A stretch of DNA of 64,000 nucleotides from Ruminococcus sp. UNK.MGS-30 (GCA_000980705.1 LBCK01000003.1:376809-440808), one strand, 5' to 3'. Counted from the first letter of the stretch, positions 26,198 through 36,036 are shown. A program made the numbers and translations. The notes: generated by a model from the letters alone, not told the origin.

Positions 26198-29017
26198 TCA
26201 CTTGCTCTCCGGCAAGCTGTTGATGATGTGTACCAGGAACCGGAGCAGTGCCAGTGCGTCATTTCCGCCTACTGTGCCGTCTGCATCGCAGTCCGCATTC
26301 GTTCTCGCAGATTCGTTCAGTTCCACCACGCCGGCAGTTGCCTTATTCAGCAGCACTGCGTCCGCAATATCTACCTTGCCGTCCAGATTGATGTCACCAT
26401 ACAGGACACTGCCCGGTGTTTCCTCGGATGTTGCAGTAGTCTGAGAAGATGTCTCTGTGGCAGATGCCGATGTTACTGTCTCCGAAGTAGTAGCAGATGC
26501 TGTGGTCTCCGTGGTATCCGAAGAAACGGTTTCAGAAGTCTTTCCGGTATCCTCAGTGGATGTAGAAGTTTCTGTCTCTGTGGTGGTAGTTTCCGAAGTT
26601 GTGGTTACCGTTGTCTCTGTAGTTTCTGTTGTGACTGAGCCGTCCTTCACGGTAATGGTCAGAACCACATCCGGGCAGTCTGCAAAGGAAACGTGTAGGG
26701 TGTGTTCGCCAGCTGCCAGCGTATCCAGATAGGAGCGGTTGAACCGGAACTGGCTGCCGTTTACTGCAAAGTCTGTTCCCTGCTGCAATGCGTTGCCGTC
26801 CTCGGTGATGCCTGTCAGTGCGTGGCCGTTTGTGATAATGGTGAAGATAATGTCTGTCGGATCCTGCTTATCATAGACTGCTGTGGTCTCTGTTGCCTCC
26901 GCATCCGGTACAGTCACAGTGCCGTCATGATACAGACCGATGTCATCGAAGTACCATACGCCGGTACCCGGATTGCCGTTCTGTCCGGTATAGATAGAGA
27001 ATTCCTGCACACCGCTCAGCGTCGGTGTTTCTGCGGCAGTTCCCCACTGCTGTACATGGAAATCGGAGAACGGGATCTTGACTTCTGTCCAGCCCTCATT
27101 TGCAGTTACCTTCTGGATGCTCTCCCAGTAAGCGCCTGCGCCGTCTACGAACTGGAATGTAGTTTCACGGTTGCTGCCGTCCGACAGGATCCAGAAACGG
27201 ATGCCGTCAAATCCGGTCCAGTCTGCGCCGCCCAGTTTCTTGGTTGCACCGCAGTATCCCGGGCCGCCGTCTGCAACGCTGTACGCATATTTCAGTGCAG
27301 CCTTGCCGTTTTTCACGTTTTCCTTATCCAGTGTCAGGGTAAGTGTATCACCATTGGAATTGGGGGTATATGCTGCGGAAACAGCCTTGCTGTCGGCATA
27401 GCTTTCAAAATCATCGATCACGCTGCGGGACTGTTCCTCTGCGGTAGAATCATAAACCCGGATCAGTGCCGTAGGCTGTGCGCCCTCTGTTGTCAGCACA
27501 GTTACCTTATGATTGCCCAGTTCCAGCTTTTTCAGCACATCCGCTGCAATGGTGACTGACGAGCTGCTGACGGTATAGTCGGTTCCGTTTTTCAGCACGG
27601 TGTCTCCCAGCTGTACGCCGGAGATCTCGCCCAGTTTCATCGTCGCCTGGAAGGTGACGTCCTTCGGATTTACAACGTCGAAGTCTGCCTTCTTCGGAGA
27701 AATGCTGTTCTGTGCATTCCGTGCGCTCATCCGCTCTGCGTGTGCCATGATGACATCACGTGCATCATTGGTTTTCGGATAATCCCGGTAGTATACGGTG
27801 TAGCCGTCATAGTCCTGGTACAGGCTGTCGCCGTCCATGGATGCCAGCATCCAGTAGTTTGTGCCGGCGAATTCGACGCCCTCATAGGTTTTGCCTTCGA
27901 AGATGTCGAACCAATCTTTATAAACATCGGCTCTCTCACTCTGATCCTTCCAGCCAAATTCTTCTGCAATCAGCGGCTTGTTCATGGCTGCGGTATCCTC
28001 GCCGTGTTTCTTGAACCAGAACTCGCCCTGTTCTTTGGTGAGTCCCCACTGGTCGCAGTATACGTGCAGTGTGCCGAAGTCGATATCCGGCAATGCTGTC
28101 AGTTGCAGGAAATCCATGCCGGAGCTGCCGTGGTATACGTACTTGTGGTCACCCTCCGGGAAGTCGTTGTAGCCGTAGTTGTAAAAGCCCTCATCTCCCA
28201 CTGCCAGCATATGGTTGCTGTCGATGGACTTTACGTATTCGCTCATTTCCTTTGCCCAGTTGACAACCACATTCTTTTCGCAGCCGGCGTCAGACTCGCA
28301 CCGGGGTTCGTTTGCCAGCTCCCAGGAGAAAACAGTGGGATCGTCTTTGTATTTCACGCCGGTGTACACGTTCTCGTGGTTGAGCAGCGTCTTGACGTAG
28401 TTCTTATACCATCCCTTGATGGTTTCGTTGGTGTAGAAGTCATCGTGTCCGGTGACATTCTCGCCTGCCAGCTGCGCCCACTTTACATACTGTCCCATGC
28501 CGCCGAACGCTTCCCAGTTGTTAGTAAATGTAATCAGCAGCTTTACGCCTTCCTGCTCCGCCTTGTACAGTGCATAGTCCAGCTTTTGCAGACCGTCCTC
28601 GCCCTCGTTGACGACCGGCTTGTTCAGGTCAGCGTCGTAATACTGGTAGTACACGCCTTCCTTTTCACCAGAACCGTCTACGCTGTCGGTAAACACGGTA
28701 TAGCCCTTATCGGAAACCTTATCGGTCTTGACGCCGGCATCCAGGTTGCCCCAGGTACGGACTACTTTCATGCCCATTGCCGCAGCATCTTCCAGCGCTG
28801 CGTCTACGGTCGCCTTCGGTTTGAAGTTGATGTAGTAGTTGTTTGTGCCGGCATAGTAAAATGTCGAACCATCCAGCATGAACTGTGTTCCGTTGGTGGT
28901 GACAAATCCGCTGCGGCTGTCTGCCGCCTGCACGGTCACTGCGCCGGAAAACGGCATTGCAATTGCACTGCACCCAAGCACCAGACTGCTTGCGGCTGCG
29001 ATCCATTTCCTCTTCAT
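26198..29017 (-). CDS. Dockerin-bearing GH5 endo-beta-1,4-mannanase, larger paralogue
   Basis: 939-residue secreted enzyme; start at 29017 after GAGGAGG, with signal peptide cleavage near VQA-AD. The GH5 domain (about 35-425) has acid/base Glu near 237 (ELANEPRC) and nucleophile Glu near 353 (AEEFGW). After it come an X2-like domain, the CBM11-like module shared with the next gene, a second X2-like domain (ending LTITVKDG), a Thr/Ser-rich linker and a type I dockerin (DINLDGKVDIAD, DCDADGTVGGND). A loop insert near residues 80-130 distinguishes it from its paralogue. The fold and residues match GH5 subfamily 7 mannanases; mannan as substrate is strongly supported by the GH130/epimerase operon. 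Confidence 0.91.
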   Translation of the reverse strand: MKRKWIAAASSLVLGCSAIAMPFSGAVTVQAADSRSGFVTTNGTQFMLDGSTFYYAGTNNYYINFKPKATVDAALEDAAAMGMKVVRTWGNLDAGVKTDKVSDKGYTVFTDSVDGSGEKEGVYYQYYDADLNKPVVNEGEDGLQKLDYALYKAEQEGVKLLITFTNNWEAFGGMGQYVKWAQLAGENVTGHDDFYTNETIKGWYKNYVKTLLNHENVYTGVKYKDDPTVFSWELANEPRCESDAGCEKNVVVNWAKEMSEYVKSIDSNHMLAVGDEGFYNYGYNDFPEGDHKYVYHGSSGMDFLQLTALPDIDFGTLHVYCDQWGLTKEQGEFWFKKHGEDTAAMNKPLIAEEFGWKDQSERADVYKDWFDIFEGKTYEGVEFAGTNYWMLASMDGDSLYQDYDGYTVYYRDYPKTNDARDVIMAHAERMSARNAQNSISPKKADFDVVNPKDVTFQATMKLGEISGVQLGDTVLKNGTDYTVSSSSVTIAADVLKKLELGNHKVTVLTTEGAQPTALIRVYDSTAEEQSRSVIDDFESYADSKAVSAAYTPNSNGDTLTLTLDKENVKNGKAALKYAYSVADGGPGYCGATKKLGGADWTGFDGIRFWILSDGSNRETTFQFVDGAGAYWESIQKVTANEGWTEVKIPFSDFHVQQWGTAAETPTLSGVQEFSIYTGQNGNPGTGVWYFDDIGLYHDGTVTVPDAEATETTAVYDKQDPTDIIFTIITNGHALTGITEDGNALQQGTDFAVNGSQFRFNRSYLDTLAAGEHTLHVSFADCPDVVLTITVKDGSVTTETTETTVTTTSETTTTETETSTSTEDTGKTSETVSSDTTETTASATTSETVTSASATETSSQTTATSEETPGSVLYGDINLDGKVDIADAVLLNKATAGVVELNESARTNADCDADGTVGGNDALALLRFLVHIINSLPESK
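26937..27347 (-). repeat. Near-identical module-coding segment, copy 2 (paired with 24180-24590)
   Basis: See the paired copy. The two differ by scattered single bases only, mostly silent. Confidence 0.85.
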
Positions 29018-29095
29018 TTGTTCCTCCTCATAACATTGTGTCTGCCTCCGGTGTTTGTTCCGCAGGGACAGACGGGACAATTACAACCTTACCTC

Positions 29096-30268
29096 TTACT
29101 GCTGACGCATAAACGCCAGATTCTTGTCGATCAGCTCACAGCGCTGCTTGACACAGTCTGCACTGCGGAGCGGATCGCCGGGCGTATGAAACGCATAATC
29201 CAAAAGCCGCTTGATGTCAGTTGTGGCAACGTGCAGCCGGGTGTCGGAAGATGCGTAATAGATATAAACCGTACCATCCGGGCGGACGATCGCACCGTTG
29301 GTGAAAACCACATTGGAAACATCGCCCACACGTTCTTCTCCCAGCGGCGCCAGGAAGTAGCCGGAGGGTTCTGCGATCACCTTCCACGGCTCGTGCAGGT
29401 CGGTGACAAACACATACAGCACATAGCGAAGTCCTGCCGCTGTATTCCGCACGCCGTGCGCCAGGTGCAGCCAGCCCTTTTCCGTTTCGATCGGGACAGC
29501 GCCGGCACCGTTTTTGGATTCGGTGATGGTGTGATACTTCCGCAGGCTGGTCATGCGTTCTTCTTCGATCACTGCGTTTGTGATATCGTCTGCCAGCCCA
29601 AAGCCGATGCCGCCGCCGGAACCGGTCTCAATGAAGCCATCCATAGGTCTGGTGTAAAACGCATACTTGCCGTCCACGAACTTCGGCAGCAGGCACACAT
29701 TTCGCTGCTGGGGACTCTGCTTGGTCACCAGATTCGGCAGGCGTTCCCAGGTGTTCAGATCCCTGGTACGGACAATTCCGGCAGCCGCAACTGCCGCAGA
29801 CAGATCAGACGGATCTTTGGCGCTGGATTCTGAACAAAATACGCCGTAGATCCAGCCGTCCTCGTGCTGCGTCAGACGCATATCATAGACGTTTGTCTCA
29901 TCCGGATACAGATCCGGCAGCACAATGGGCTTTTCCCGAAAGCGGAAGTTGTCGATGCCGTTTTCGCTTTCCGCCACGGCAAAAAAGCTTTTCCGGTCAT
30001 TGCCCTCTACCCGAACCACCAGACAATACTTGCCGTCCAGATAGATCGCTCCGGCATTGAATACGGCATTGACACCCAGACGCTCCAGGAAAAACGGATT
30101 CGTCTCCGGGTTCAGATCATACCGCCAGTGCAGCGGCACATGGTCACGGGTCAGCACCGGATTTTTCCAGCGCAGGTAAATGCCATTGTAAAAGGACGAT
30201 TTCTCATTTTTGCGGCTGAGCAGCTCTTCCTGCTTTTCTTTCTGCCGCAGATATTCCACATGATACAT
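29096..30268 (-). CDS. GH130_1 4-O-beta-mannosyl-glucose phosphorylase
   Basis: 390-residue cytosolic phosphorylase that splits beta-1,4-mannosyl-glucose with phosphate into mannose-1-phosphate and glucose. Family features are [25 protein letters not shown], the catalytic-Asp region [36 protein letters not shown], and a phosphate-binding Arg/His set ([37 protein letters not shown]). Length and the N-terminal extension fit subfamily 1 (RaMP1-like). The ribosome binding site is GAGGAGG; 12 bp separate it from the epimerase gene that makes its substrate. Confidence 0.94.
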   Translation of the reverse strand: MYHVEYLRQKEKQEELLSRKNEKSSFYNGIYLRWKNPVLTRDHVPLHWRYDLNPETNPFFLERLGVNAVFNAGAIYLDGKYCLVVRVEGNDRKSFFAVAESENGIDNFRFREKPIVLPDLYPDETNVYDMRLTQHEDGWIYGVFCSESSAKDPSDLSAAVAAAGIVRTRDLNTWERLPNLVTKQSPQQRNVCLLPKFVDGKYAFYTRPMDGFIETGSGGGIGFGLADDITNAVIEEERMTSLRKYHTITESKNGAGAVPIETEKGWLHLAHGVRNTAAGLRYVLYVFVTDLHEPWKVIAEPSGYFLAPLGEERVGDVSNVVFTNGAIVRPDGTVYIYYASSDTRLHVATTDIKRLLDYAFHTPGDPLRSADCVKQRCELIDKNLAFMRQQ

Positions 30269-30280
30269 CCGGTTTCCTCC

Positions 30281-31453
30281 TCAGTGATTTCTCTTGATGA
30301 TTTCCATGCACATTCTGCCGTTGTGATACGGGCATTTCCACGGGTCAACGATGGTCAGCTTTTTTACAGGTTTCCCGTGGATATCCACTTTCCAGAACCA
30401 TTCGCTGTTTTCCCGTGGATCGACCAGCAGACGCAGGATGCACGCCCAGACCTTTTCTGCCGCCTCGCCGTACTGCGCCTGTTCCGGGTGCTTTTCCAGC
30501 ATATGGGTGAACCCCAGTATCGCCTCGGACTGCACCCACCAGATACGGTCGGTGTCTGTCACGCCGTTTTCGATCTCATTGCAGACCGCCTCGCCGTCAA
30601 ATCCACGTTCCAGCACGGATTCCGCCAGCACATCTGTCATACGGTGTATCTTTTCCGACAGTTCCCGGTCACCCAGCAGGTCACAGCCCCAGTCCAGCAG
30701 CCATGCGCTTTCGATGTCGTGTCCATAGCTTTGCAGGTCGATCAGACTGTGATACGACCGATCGAAGAATACCTCCTGCCGCCGTTTTTCCGGATCGAAC
30801 ATTTTTTCCGACCAGATATCCAGCAGCGCCCGCAGTTCCTTTTCCACCTCCGGCGACTTCGCCGCCTGGTACAAACCGCTGTAGCCCTCAAACACGTGGA
30901 GCAGCGTATTCATGGTACGCTCTGCCATGACGCCGTTTTCAGAAAGCTTTTCATTGGACTGCGGATTCCAGAACCGGTCGTAGGACTCGCCGTAGCCTTC
31001 TGCATCCCGGCAGTGCATCTCTACGATCTGAAACAGCTGCCTTGCGGTTTGCAGCGCCTCGGGATTTCCGGTCAGCCGATAGTAAGCGGAGAGCGCATAA
31101 ATGGCAAACGCCTGGTTATAGGTGTGCTTGGTGGTGTCCAGCGGCTTTCCGTCATATGTCACCGACCAGAACACACCGCCTGCCTTGCGGTCCACGCAGT
31201 AGCGCATCAGAAAGCGGTACGCATGATCTGCCGCATGGCTCAGTTCCGGGTTGTGGAGCAGCATGGCAGCCTCTGAGAAAAACCAGAGGATGCGGCTATT
31301 GAGAATACAGCCCTTTTCTGCTTTGGCATACCGCCGCAGATCCAGGTCTACATAGCTGATAAATCCGCCGTATCGCTCATCTTTCAGCGAAAGCCAGAAC
31401 GGGATGATCTTCTGTTCCAGCATGGTCTGCACTTCTGGTGTCAGTCGTTTCAT
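30281..31453 (-). CDS. Cellobiose 2-epimerase (AGE superfamily), acting on mannobiose
   Basis: 390-residue (alpha/alpha)6-barrel enzyme of the N-acylglucosamine 2-epimerase superfamily. Active-site elements are visible: KDERYGGFISYVD, KGCILNSRILWFFSEA, GGVFWSVTYDGKPLDTTKHTYNQAFAIYALS, SYGHDIESAWLL and a C-terminal WFWKVD with HGKP, which provide the catalytic histidines. In mannan-using Ruminococcus this enzyme turns beta-1,4-mannobiose into mannosyl-glucose for GH130_1. It sits between the two GH130 genes, with a MITE-like element in its 5' gap, and an AGGAG site 11 bp before the ATG. Confidence 0.94.
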   Translation of the reverse strand: MKRLTPEVQTMLEQKIIPFWLSLKDERYGGFISYVDLDLRRYAKAEKGCILNSRILWFFSEAAMLLHNPELSHAADHAYRFLMRYCVDRKAGGVFWSVTYDGKPLDTTKHTYNQAFAIYALSAYYRLTGNPEALQTARQLFQIVEMHCRDAEGYGESYDRFWNPQSNEKLSENGVMAERTMNTLLHVFEGYSGLYQAAKSPEVEKELRALLDIWSEKMFDPEKRRQEVFFDRSYHSLIDLQSYGHDIESAWLLDWGCDLLGDRELSEKIHRMTDVLAESVLERGFDGEAVCNEIENGVTDTDRIWWVQSEAILGFTHMLEKHPEQAQYGEAAEKVWACILRLLVDPRENSEWFWKVDIHGKPVKKLTIVDPWKCPYHNGRMCMEIIKRNH

Positions 31454-31479
31454 ATGCGCTCAGCTCCTAATTGAAGTCT

Positions 31480-31658
31480 TAAGGCAACACCGCACAAAGC
31501 TTGTGCGTAAGATGCGCAGCCGGATTTTTTGGCAGATTGCGCAGAAATTTCGCAGGCATACTTTGTGTCTGGCAAGGAATTTCTGGGCAATATGACGGAA
31601 AATCAGCAAGCAGATTGCGTGCAAAGCCGTCAGGCGGGCTTTGTGCGGTGTTGCCTTA
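31480..31658. mobile_element. 179-bp MITE-like element with 21-bp perfect terminal inverted repeats
   Basis: The left end starts TAAGGCAACACCGCACAAAG (31480 on) and the right end (31638-31658) is its exact reverse complement over 21 bp. The interior codes for nothing recognisable and is itself partly self-complementary. The outermost TTA at the right is the stop codon (TAA) of the GH130_2 gene. No clear target duplication beyond the terminal TA is visible. It lies wholly inside the mannan operon and would be transcribed as a long hairpin. Confidence 0.85.
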
Positions 31659-32675
31659 TTTTCTACCCTCGCTGCGGTCATCTTCATTCGCCGCATCGTG
31701 GGACTGAATGTATTCGATCACGGTCTCGGCATCGGTAAATGCCAATCCTACATAACTATCTGCACAGCCATAGTAAATGGCGATCCTGCCGGTGTCACCG
31801 TCCTGGAGTGTCGCACAGGGAAAGCATACATTCGGCACAAAGCCACGCTCTTCATACCACTGTTCCGGCGTCAGCAGGAAGTTTTCACAGCGGTATTTCA
31901 CCTTGGACGGATTCTCCAGATCCAGAATTGCACCGCCGATGCTGTAAACAAATCCGTTGCAGGTATTCGTCACCCCATGGTAGAACAGCAGCCAGCCCTC
32001 ACTGGTCTCAATGGGTGCTGCGCCGCCGCCGATCTTGGTGTTTTCCCACCAGCGGCTGCTCTTTCCCATCACATGGCGGTGGTGTCCCCAGTACTCCATG
32101 TCCTTGCTCTCGCTGAGGAAAATGTCGCCGAACGGCGTGTGTCCGCTGTCGCTGGGACGGGAAAGCATCATGTACTTGCCGTCGATCTTCCGTGGAAACA
32201 GCACTGCGTTCCGGTTAAACGGCAGGAACGGATTTTCCACCCGGACAAATGTCTGAAAGTCGGTAGTCTTTGCCATGCCGATGGCTGCGCCGTAGGCATC
32301 CTGGCACCAGATCACATAATAAGTGCCGTCCACTTCCACCAGCCGTGGGTCGTAGGCATAAACCGGCTGGAACGGTTCTCCGTTTTCATCCAGGAACTGA
32401 ATCTTTTCCTGGTCGAATGTCCAGTGAATGCCGTCTGCACTTCTGCCGAAGTAAATAAACGGAATGCCGTTCACCTGCTCTCCCCGGAACACGCCGACAA
32501 AAGCATCTTCATACGGAATGACTGCGCTGTTGAAAATGCGTGCCACACCAGGGATGGGATTCCGGGAGATAATGGGATTTTCCTGGTAGCGCCATACCGG
32601 TGCAGTACAGTCTGCCGGGCGCTCCTGCCACGGCAGATTGGGCAGGCTGCCTGTCTTTGTCAAAATCGGTTTCAT
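31656..32675 (-). CDS. GH130_2 beta-1,4-mannooligosaccharide phosphorylase
   Basis: 339-residue phosphorylase, the second and distinct GH130 of the operon. It shortens beta-1,4-mannooligosaccharides from the non-reducing end, releasing mannose-1-phosphate (RaMP2-type role). Key parts: NPIPGVARIFNSAVIPYEDAFVGVFRG, the catalytic region VYAYDPRLVEVDGTYYVIWC, LSRPSDSGHTPFGDIFLS, and TKIGGGAAPIETSEGWLLFYHG. The start at 32675 follows GGAGG; an ATG seven codons earlier precedes that site and is rejected. The last codons run into the MITE, which provides the stop, so the native C-terminus may have been altered by the insertion. Confidence 0.93.
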   Translation of the reverse strand: MKPILTKTGSLPNLPWQERPADCTAPVWRYQENPIISRNPIPGVARIFNSAVIPYEDAFVGVFRGEQVNGIPFIYFGRSADGIHWTFDQEKIQFLDENGEPFQPVYAYDPRLVEVDGTYYVIWCQDAYGAAIGMAKTTDFQTFVRVENPFLPFNRNAVLFPRKIDGKYMMLSRPSDSGHTPFGDIFLSESKDMEYWGHHRHVMGKSSRWWENTKIGGGAAPIETSEGWLLFYHGVTNTCNGFVYSIGGAILDLENPSKVKYRCENFLLTPEQWYEERGFVPNVCFPCATLQDGDTGRIAIYYGCADSYVGLAFTDAETVIEYIQSHDAANEDDRSEGRK

Positions 32676-32692
32676 TGTGAATTGCCTCCTTA

Positions 32693-33544
32693 TCATTCCT
32701 TGACAGCGCCCATTGCCATGCCGCTGTAGATTTGTTTCTGGCAGAACAGGAAAATAATCAGAATCGGGATCATGGTGATGATTACGCCGGCACAGATATA
32801 CTGATACTGGCTCCCCATCGGTCCTGTAAAGGTATAGAGCGAAGTCGATACCACCTGGTACAGGCTCTTATCCTGTAAGTAAAGATTTGCCATGTAATAT
32901 TCATTATAGGTGCTGACACCTTTCAGAATCGCACTGGTGACGATCGCCGGTTTCAGCAGAGGCAGCAGGATGCGGAAGAATACACCGAAATAGCTGCATC
33001 CGTCCAGAATCGCCGCCTCATCCAGAGTTTTCGGGAGATTCTCGAAAAATTGCAGAAAGATGTAAATTGCAATGACATCTGTGCCGAGCATCAGGAAAAT
33101 ATAGCCGTAAAGGGTGTTGACCAGATGCAGCACGGTCATGATCTGATAGACTGTGACCTGTGTTGCAATGCCGGGAATCAGCGCTGCGACCATGAACAGA
33201 TTGCGGATCAGATGGTTGCCACGGAACTGAAAACGGTTCAGCACATATGCCAGCATTGCGGAGATCATGGTGCTGCCTACCAGCACGCATACCAGAATGA
33301 GAAAGCTGTTGAGAAATGCTCTGCCCATGTCTGCCTTTACCCAGGCAACCTTGAAGTTTTCAAAGTTCAGCCAGCTTTCCGGCAGTGTCATGACGCTGGT
33401 CGTGCGGTACTCTTCATCGGTCTTGAATGCGGTAGTCACGCAGCTGACAATGGGAACCAGCGCACAGAATGCGCCGAACAGAAGGATGGCATACTGAAGG
33501 ATCTGCTTTGGCAGTCTTTTCAGAAAAACGCTTTTGCTTTTCAT
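32693..33544 (-). CDS. Sugar ABC transporter permease (MalG type)
   Basis: 283-residue inner-membrane permease of the CUT1 class with six predicted helices and the EAA loop ENLPKTLDEAAILDGCSYFGVFFRILLPLLKP (EAA---G near residues 180-200). It pairs with the MalF-type permease whose gene overlaps it by 4 bp (ATGA). Its ribosome binding site GGAGGG lies inside that gene. Probable cargo is beta-mannooligosaccharides, by operon context. No ATPase gene is present, so a shared MsmK-like ATPase encoded elsewhere must drive it. Confidence 0.93.
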   Translation of the reverse strand: MKSKSVFLKRLPKQILQYAILLFGAFCALVPIVSCVTTAFKTDEEYRTTSVMTLPESWLNFENFKVAWVKADMGRAFLNSFLILVCVLVGSTMISAMLAYVLNRFQFRGNHLIRNLFMVAALIPGIATQVTVYQIMTVLHLVNTLYGYIFLMLGTDVIAIYIFLQFFENLPKTLDEAAILDGCSYFGVFFRILLPLLKPAIVTSAILKGVSTYNEYYMANLYLQDKSLYQVVSTSLYTFTGPMGSQYQYICAGVIITMIPILIIFLFCQKQIYSGMAMGAVKE

Positions 33545-34503
33545 TTTCTCGCCCTCCTCTTTCCGACACGAACGCCGGAGTTCATCTTCTTTTCCGCCAG
33601 CTTTTGAATGCCGCTGACTACCAGGATCAGCACCAGCAGTACCACTGCCATTGCCGACGCCAGACCAACCTTCTGGTTGGCGTGTGCCAGCTTATCCATG
33701 AGAACAAAATATGTGGATGTGCCAAAGCCGCCGTCTGTGATAACATATGGAATTTCAAATACGGAGAGAGAACCGGAAATTGCAAGAATCATGTTTAGCA
33801 CAACGATCGTGCGGATGGACGGCAGGATGATATACCGGAAACGATGCCATGCGTTTGCGCCGTCAATGGCAGCCGCCTCATACTGCGTCTTGTCTACACT
33901 GGCGATTGCGCCGATAAACAATACCATGTTCTGTCCCATGTACCGCCAGATGGAGGATGCCACCAGCACCCAGTTATTGATGCGGGTGTCCTTGAGCCAG
34001 AACGGCAGCATATCTTCCGGGATTCCCAGCAAGCCGAGGATGGAGTCCAGGACAAAACCGTGGGTGTAGAAATACTTGAAGATAAACCCGACGGCAATGC
34101 CGCAGACCAGGCTCGGGAAATACAGTGCGCCACGGAAGAAACTTCCGCCTTTGGGGTTAAAGCTGAGGATCGTTGCAAACAGCAGTGCCAGCGCAAGCTG
34201 TACCACAGAACCGACCATATAATACAAGCTGAGTTTCAGCGCATTGAAACAATCGTCCCGGGTGAAAACATCAATATAATTTTCCAGCCCCACAAATTTT
34301 CGCTCGCCGATATACTTCATATCATAAAAGCTGAACTGCACCATTTTGAAAAACGGCAGGTATGTAAACAATATCAGCAGGAACAACGGAACAAACAGGA
34401 ATGTCAGCGTGACAACCACTTTCTGTACATTCACATTCGACCATTGCAGCCGCCGTTTCCGCTTGGACAATCCGACTTCTGTATGCCGCTCTGCCATGTC
34501 CAT
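33541..34503 (-). CDS. Sugar ABC transporter permease (MalF type)
   Basis: 320-residue CUT1 permease with a 30-residue basic N-terminus, six predicted helices and the EAA loop TQYEAAAIDGANAWHRFRYIILPSI. A second ATG two codons in is an equally possible start, since both follow AAAGGAAG. It lies 28 bp after the solute-binding-protein gene and overlaps malG. Function: oligosaccharide import with the neighbouring MalG-type protein. Confidence 0.93.
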   Translation of the reverse strand: MDMAERHTEVGLSKRKRRLQWSNVNVQKVVVTLTFLFVPLFLLILFTYLPFFKMVQFSFYDMKYIGERKFVGLENYIDVFTRDDCFNALKLSLYYMVGSVVQLALALLFATILSFNPKGGSFFRGALYFPSLVCGIAVGFIFKYFYTHGFVLDSILGLLGIPEDMLPFWLKDTRINNWVLVASSIWRYMGQNMVLFIGAIASVDKTQYEAAAIDGANAWHRFRYIILPSIRTIVVLNMILAISGSLSVFEIPYVITDGGFGTSTYFVLMDKLAHANQKVGLASAMAVVLLVLILVVSGIQKLAEKKMNSGVRVGKRRARK

Positions 34504-34531
34504 GCACTTCCTTTCTGCGTCGTCGATGGAT

Positions 34532-35899
34532 TTACTCCGGTGTTACACCGCTCTTTTCCTGTGCGGAAGTCCATTCAGCATTCCATTCGTCTGCGATCTC
34601 TTCCATGGTCTTTCCGCCGCCGATGGCTGCCTCTACGATTGCTGCCACGTGTGTGGAATCGGAATCCAGGGAGATCTCAGAATCGTTGTTGATCTTATTG
34701 AACAGATCTTCTTCCCCTGCCGGTGCCGGATTATCGGTAATCAGTGTGATATCCTGGAAGCTCTCCAGAGAATCCGGATAAGTATCACCCTTGACGATGG
34801 GGATACCGCCCTGCGTTTTTGCAAATCCGGAGGATTCTGTGAGCCACTTGATGTACAGCATTGCAGCGGTTTTCTCTTCACTGGTGCTGTTTACATTGAC
34901 GCCGTAGCAATAGTCAGCGCTTGCGGACGCATACTGCTTTCCGTCCACGCTGATGGGGAACGGCATATATGCAATGTCATCCGCATTCGGACCGCCTGCC
35001 TGCATCTGCGGCACTGCCCAGCTGCCCAGAACCATACAACCGATGTTGCCCTCGTTGATCTGTGCCTTGCAGCCTTCCCAGTCTGTGGTGGTCGGATCCT
35101 CTTCGGTCAAGCCCTGCTTTACTGCCTCATATAAGGTATCATAGACAGCATACGGTCCGGTCATATCATCGTGCTTTGCAAACGGATTCTTCGAATGCAC
35201 CAGCTTGTTGTTCTTAAAGTCCGGATCGCCGGTAGCACCGCCGCTGATATAGCCGTCCCATGCAGTCAGTGTCCATCCGGCAGCGTAGTTGGTGTACAGC
35301 GGAATCGCATCAGTCTTATCCTGGATCAGTTTCAGATCCGCCAGGAAGGTTTCCGGATCGGACGGCAGTTCGGTGATGCCTGCCTTTTCGAAAACCGCCT
35401 TGTTGTAAACAATACCGCTGACATTGCCCATTGTCGGGATGCCGTAAACCTCATTGTTGAACATCTGCTTATCTACGAATTCGTAGGTATCCTTGAAGTC
35501 ACCGTAATCGCCGATCTTTTCGAAATAGTTGCTGAGTTCGCTCTTGTCCACGGTAGACGGGATGCAGCAGATGTCGCCCCAGTCTCCGGAAGAAAGTCTC
35601 GTGGTGGCATCGGTGTCATAATCGGTGATGCCCTCATAAGTGATCTTGATGTTCGGATACATGGCGTTGAACTCGCTGATGTAGTCCTGGAAGTCGGAAT
35701 CCACCAGATCGGTGCGGTTCGTCAGAATCTTCAGATCAGCTTTCAAATCGGTTTCAGTTTCGCCCACCTTCATATCTTTATAGGCTACTGTTGGCTTTGC
35801 GTCGTTGTTTTTGCCGGATGTACTTCCTGTGCTGCCGCAGGCGGTTGTTGCTGCTGCAAGGATTCCTGCCAGTACCAATGCCATTACTCGTTGTTTCAT
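34532..35899 (-). CDS. Extracellular sugar-binding lipoprotein (MalE-type, CUT1)
   Basis: 455-residue solute-binding protein; start at 35899 after GGAGG. The lipobox is TTACGS (Cys near residue 21) and is followed by a Ser/Gly/Asn/Asp linker. The body has the two-lobed family-1 fold: SGDWGDICCIPSTVDKSEL, VYGIPTMGNVSGIVYNKAVFEKAGI, and GCMVLGSWAVPQM. As first gene of the operon it is likely the most highly made. Ligand is inferred to be mannooligosaccharides. Confidence 0.94.
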   Translation of the reverse strand: MKQRVMALVLAGILAAATTACGSTGSTSGKNNDAKPTVAYKDMKVGETETDLKADLKILTNRTDLVDSDFQDYISEFNAMYPNIKITYEGITDYDTDATTRLSSGDWGDICCIPSTVDKSELSNYFEKIGDYGDFKDTYEFVDKQMFNNEVYGIPTMGNVSGIVYNKAVFEKAGITELPSDPETFLADLKLIQDKTDAIPLYTNYAAGWTLTAWDGYISGGATGDPDFKNNKLVHSKNPFAKHDDMTGPYAVYDTLYEAVKQGLTEEDPTTTDWEGCKAQINEGNIGCMVLGSWAVPQMQAGGPNADDIAYMPFPISVDGKQYASASADYCYGVNVNSTSEEKTAAMLYIKWLTESSGFAKTQGGIPIVKGDTYPDSLESFQDITLITDNPAPAGEEDLFNKINNDSEISLDSDSTHVAAIVEAAIGGGKTMEEIADEWNAEWTSAQEKSGVTPE

Positions 35900-35992
35900 T
35901 CTGATTTCCTCCATTCAGATATCGCAATCTTATTCCTTTTTTCACGTACAGGTTTTCGGAATCTCTTTTGTATTCCGTTTTTCTATGATTCT

Positions 35993-36036
35993 ATCTTACT
36001 CTATTTTTACCTAAAAGTCAAGCTAAATTTAAGCTT
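35993..36036 (-). promoter_or_regulatory. Mannan operon promoter with an inverted-repeat operator
   Basis: Minus strand TTGACT (36016-36021), 17 bp, TAAGAT (35993-35998). The inverted repeat AAGCT-N7-AGCTT (36020-36036) touches the upstream edge of the -35. It shares AGCTAAA with the TTAGCTAA sites near the regulator gene. Confidence 0.65.

Noticed and set aside
29018..29095. Separate promoter for the two mannanase genes
   Set aside because: I could not find a spaced -35/-10 pair in the 78-bp gap; read-through from GH130_1 is more likely.
27740..29833. A 697-codon plus-strand open frame opposite the mannanase and GH130_1 genes
   Set aside because: It spans two real minus-strand genes and their gap, and has no start signal or known domain.
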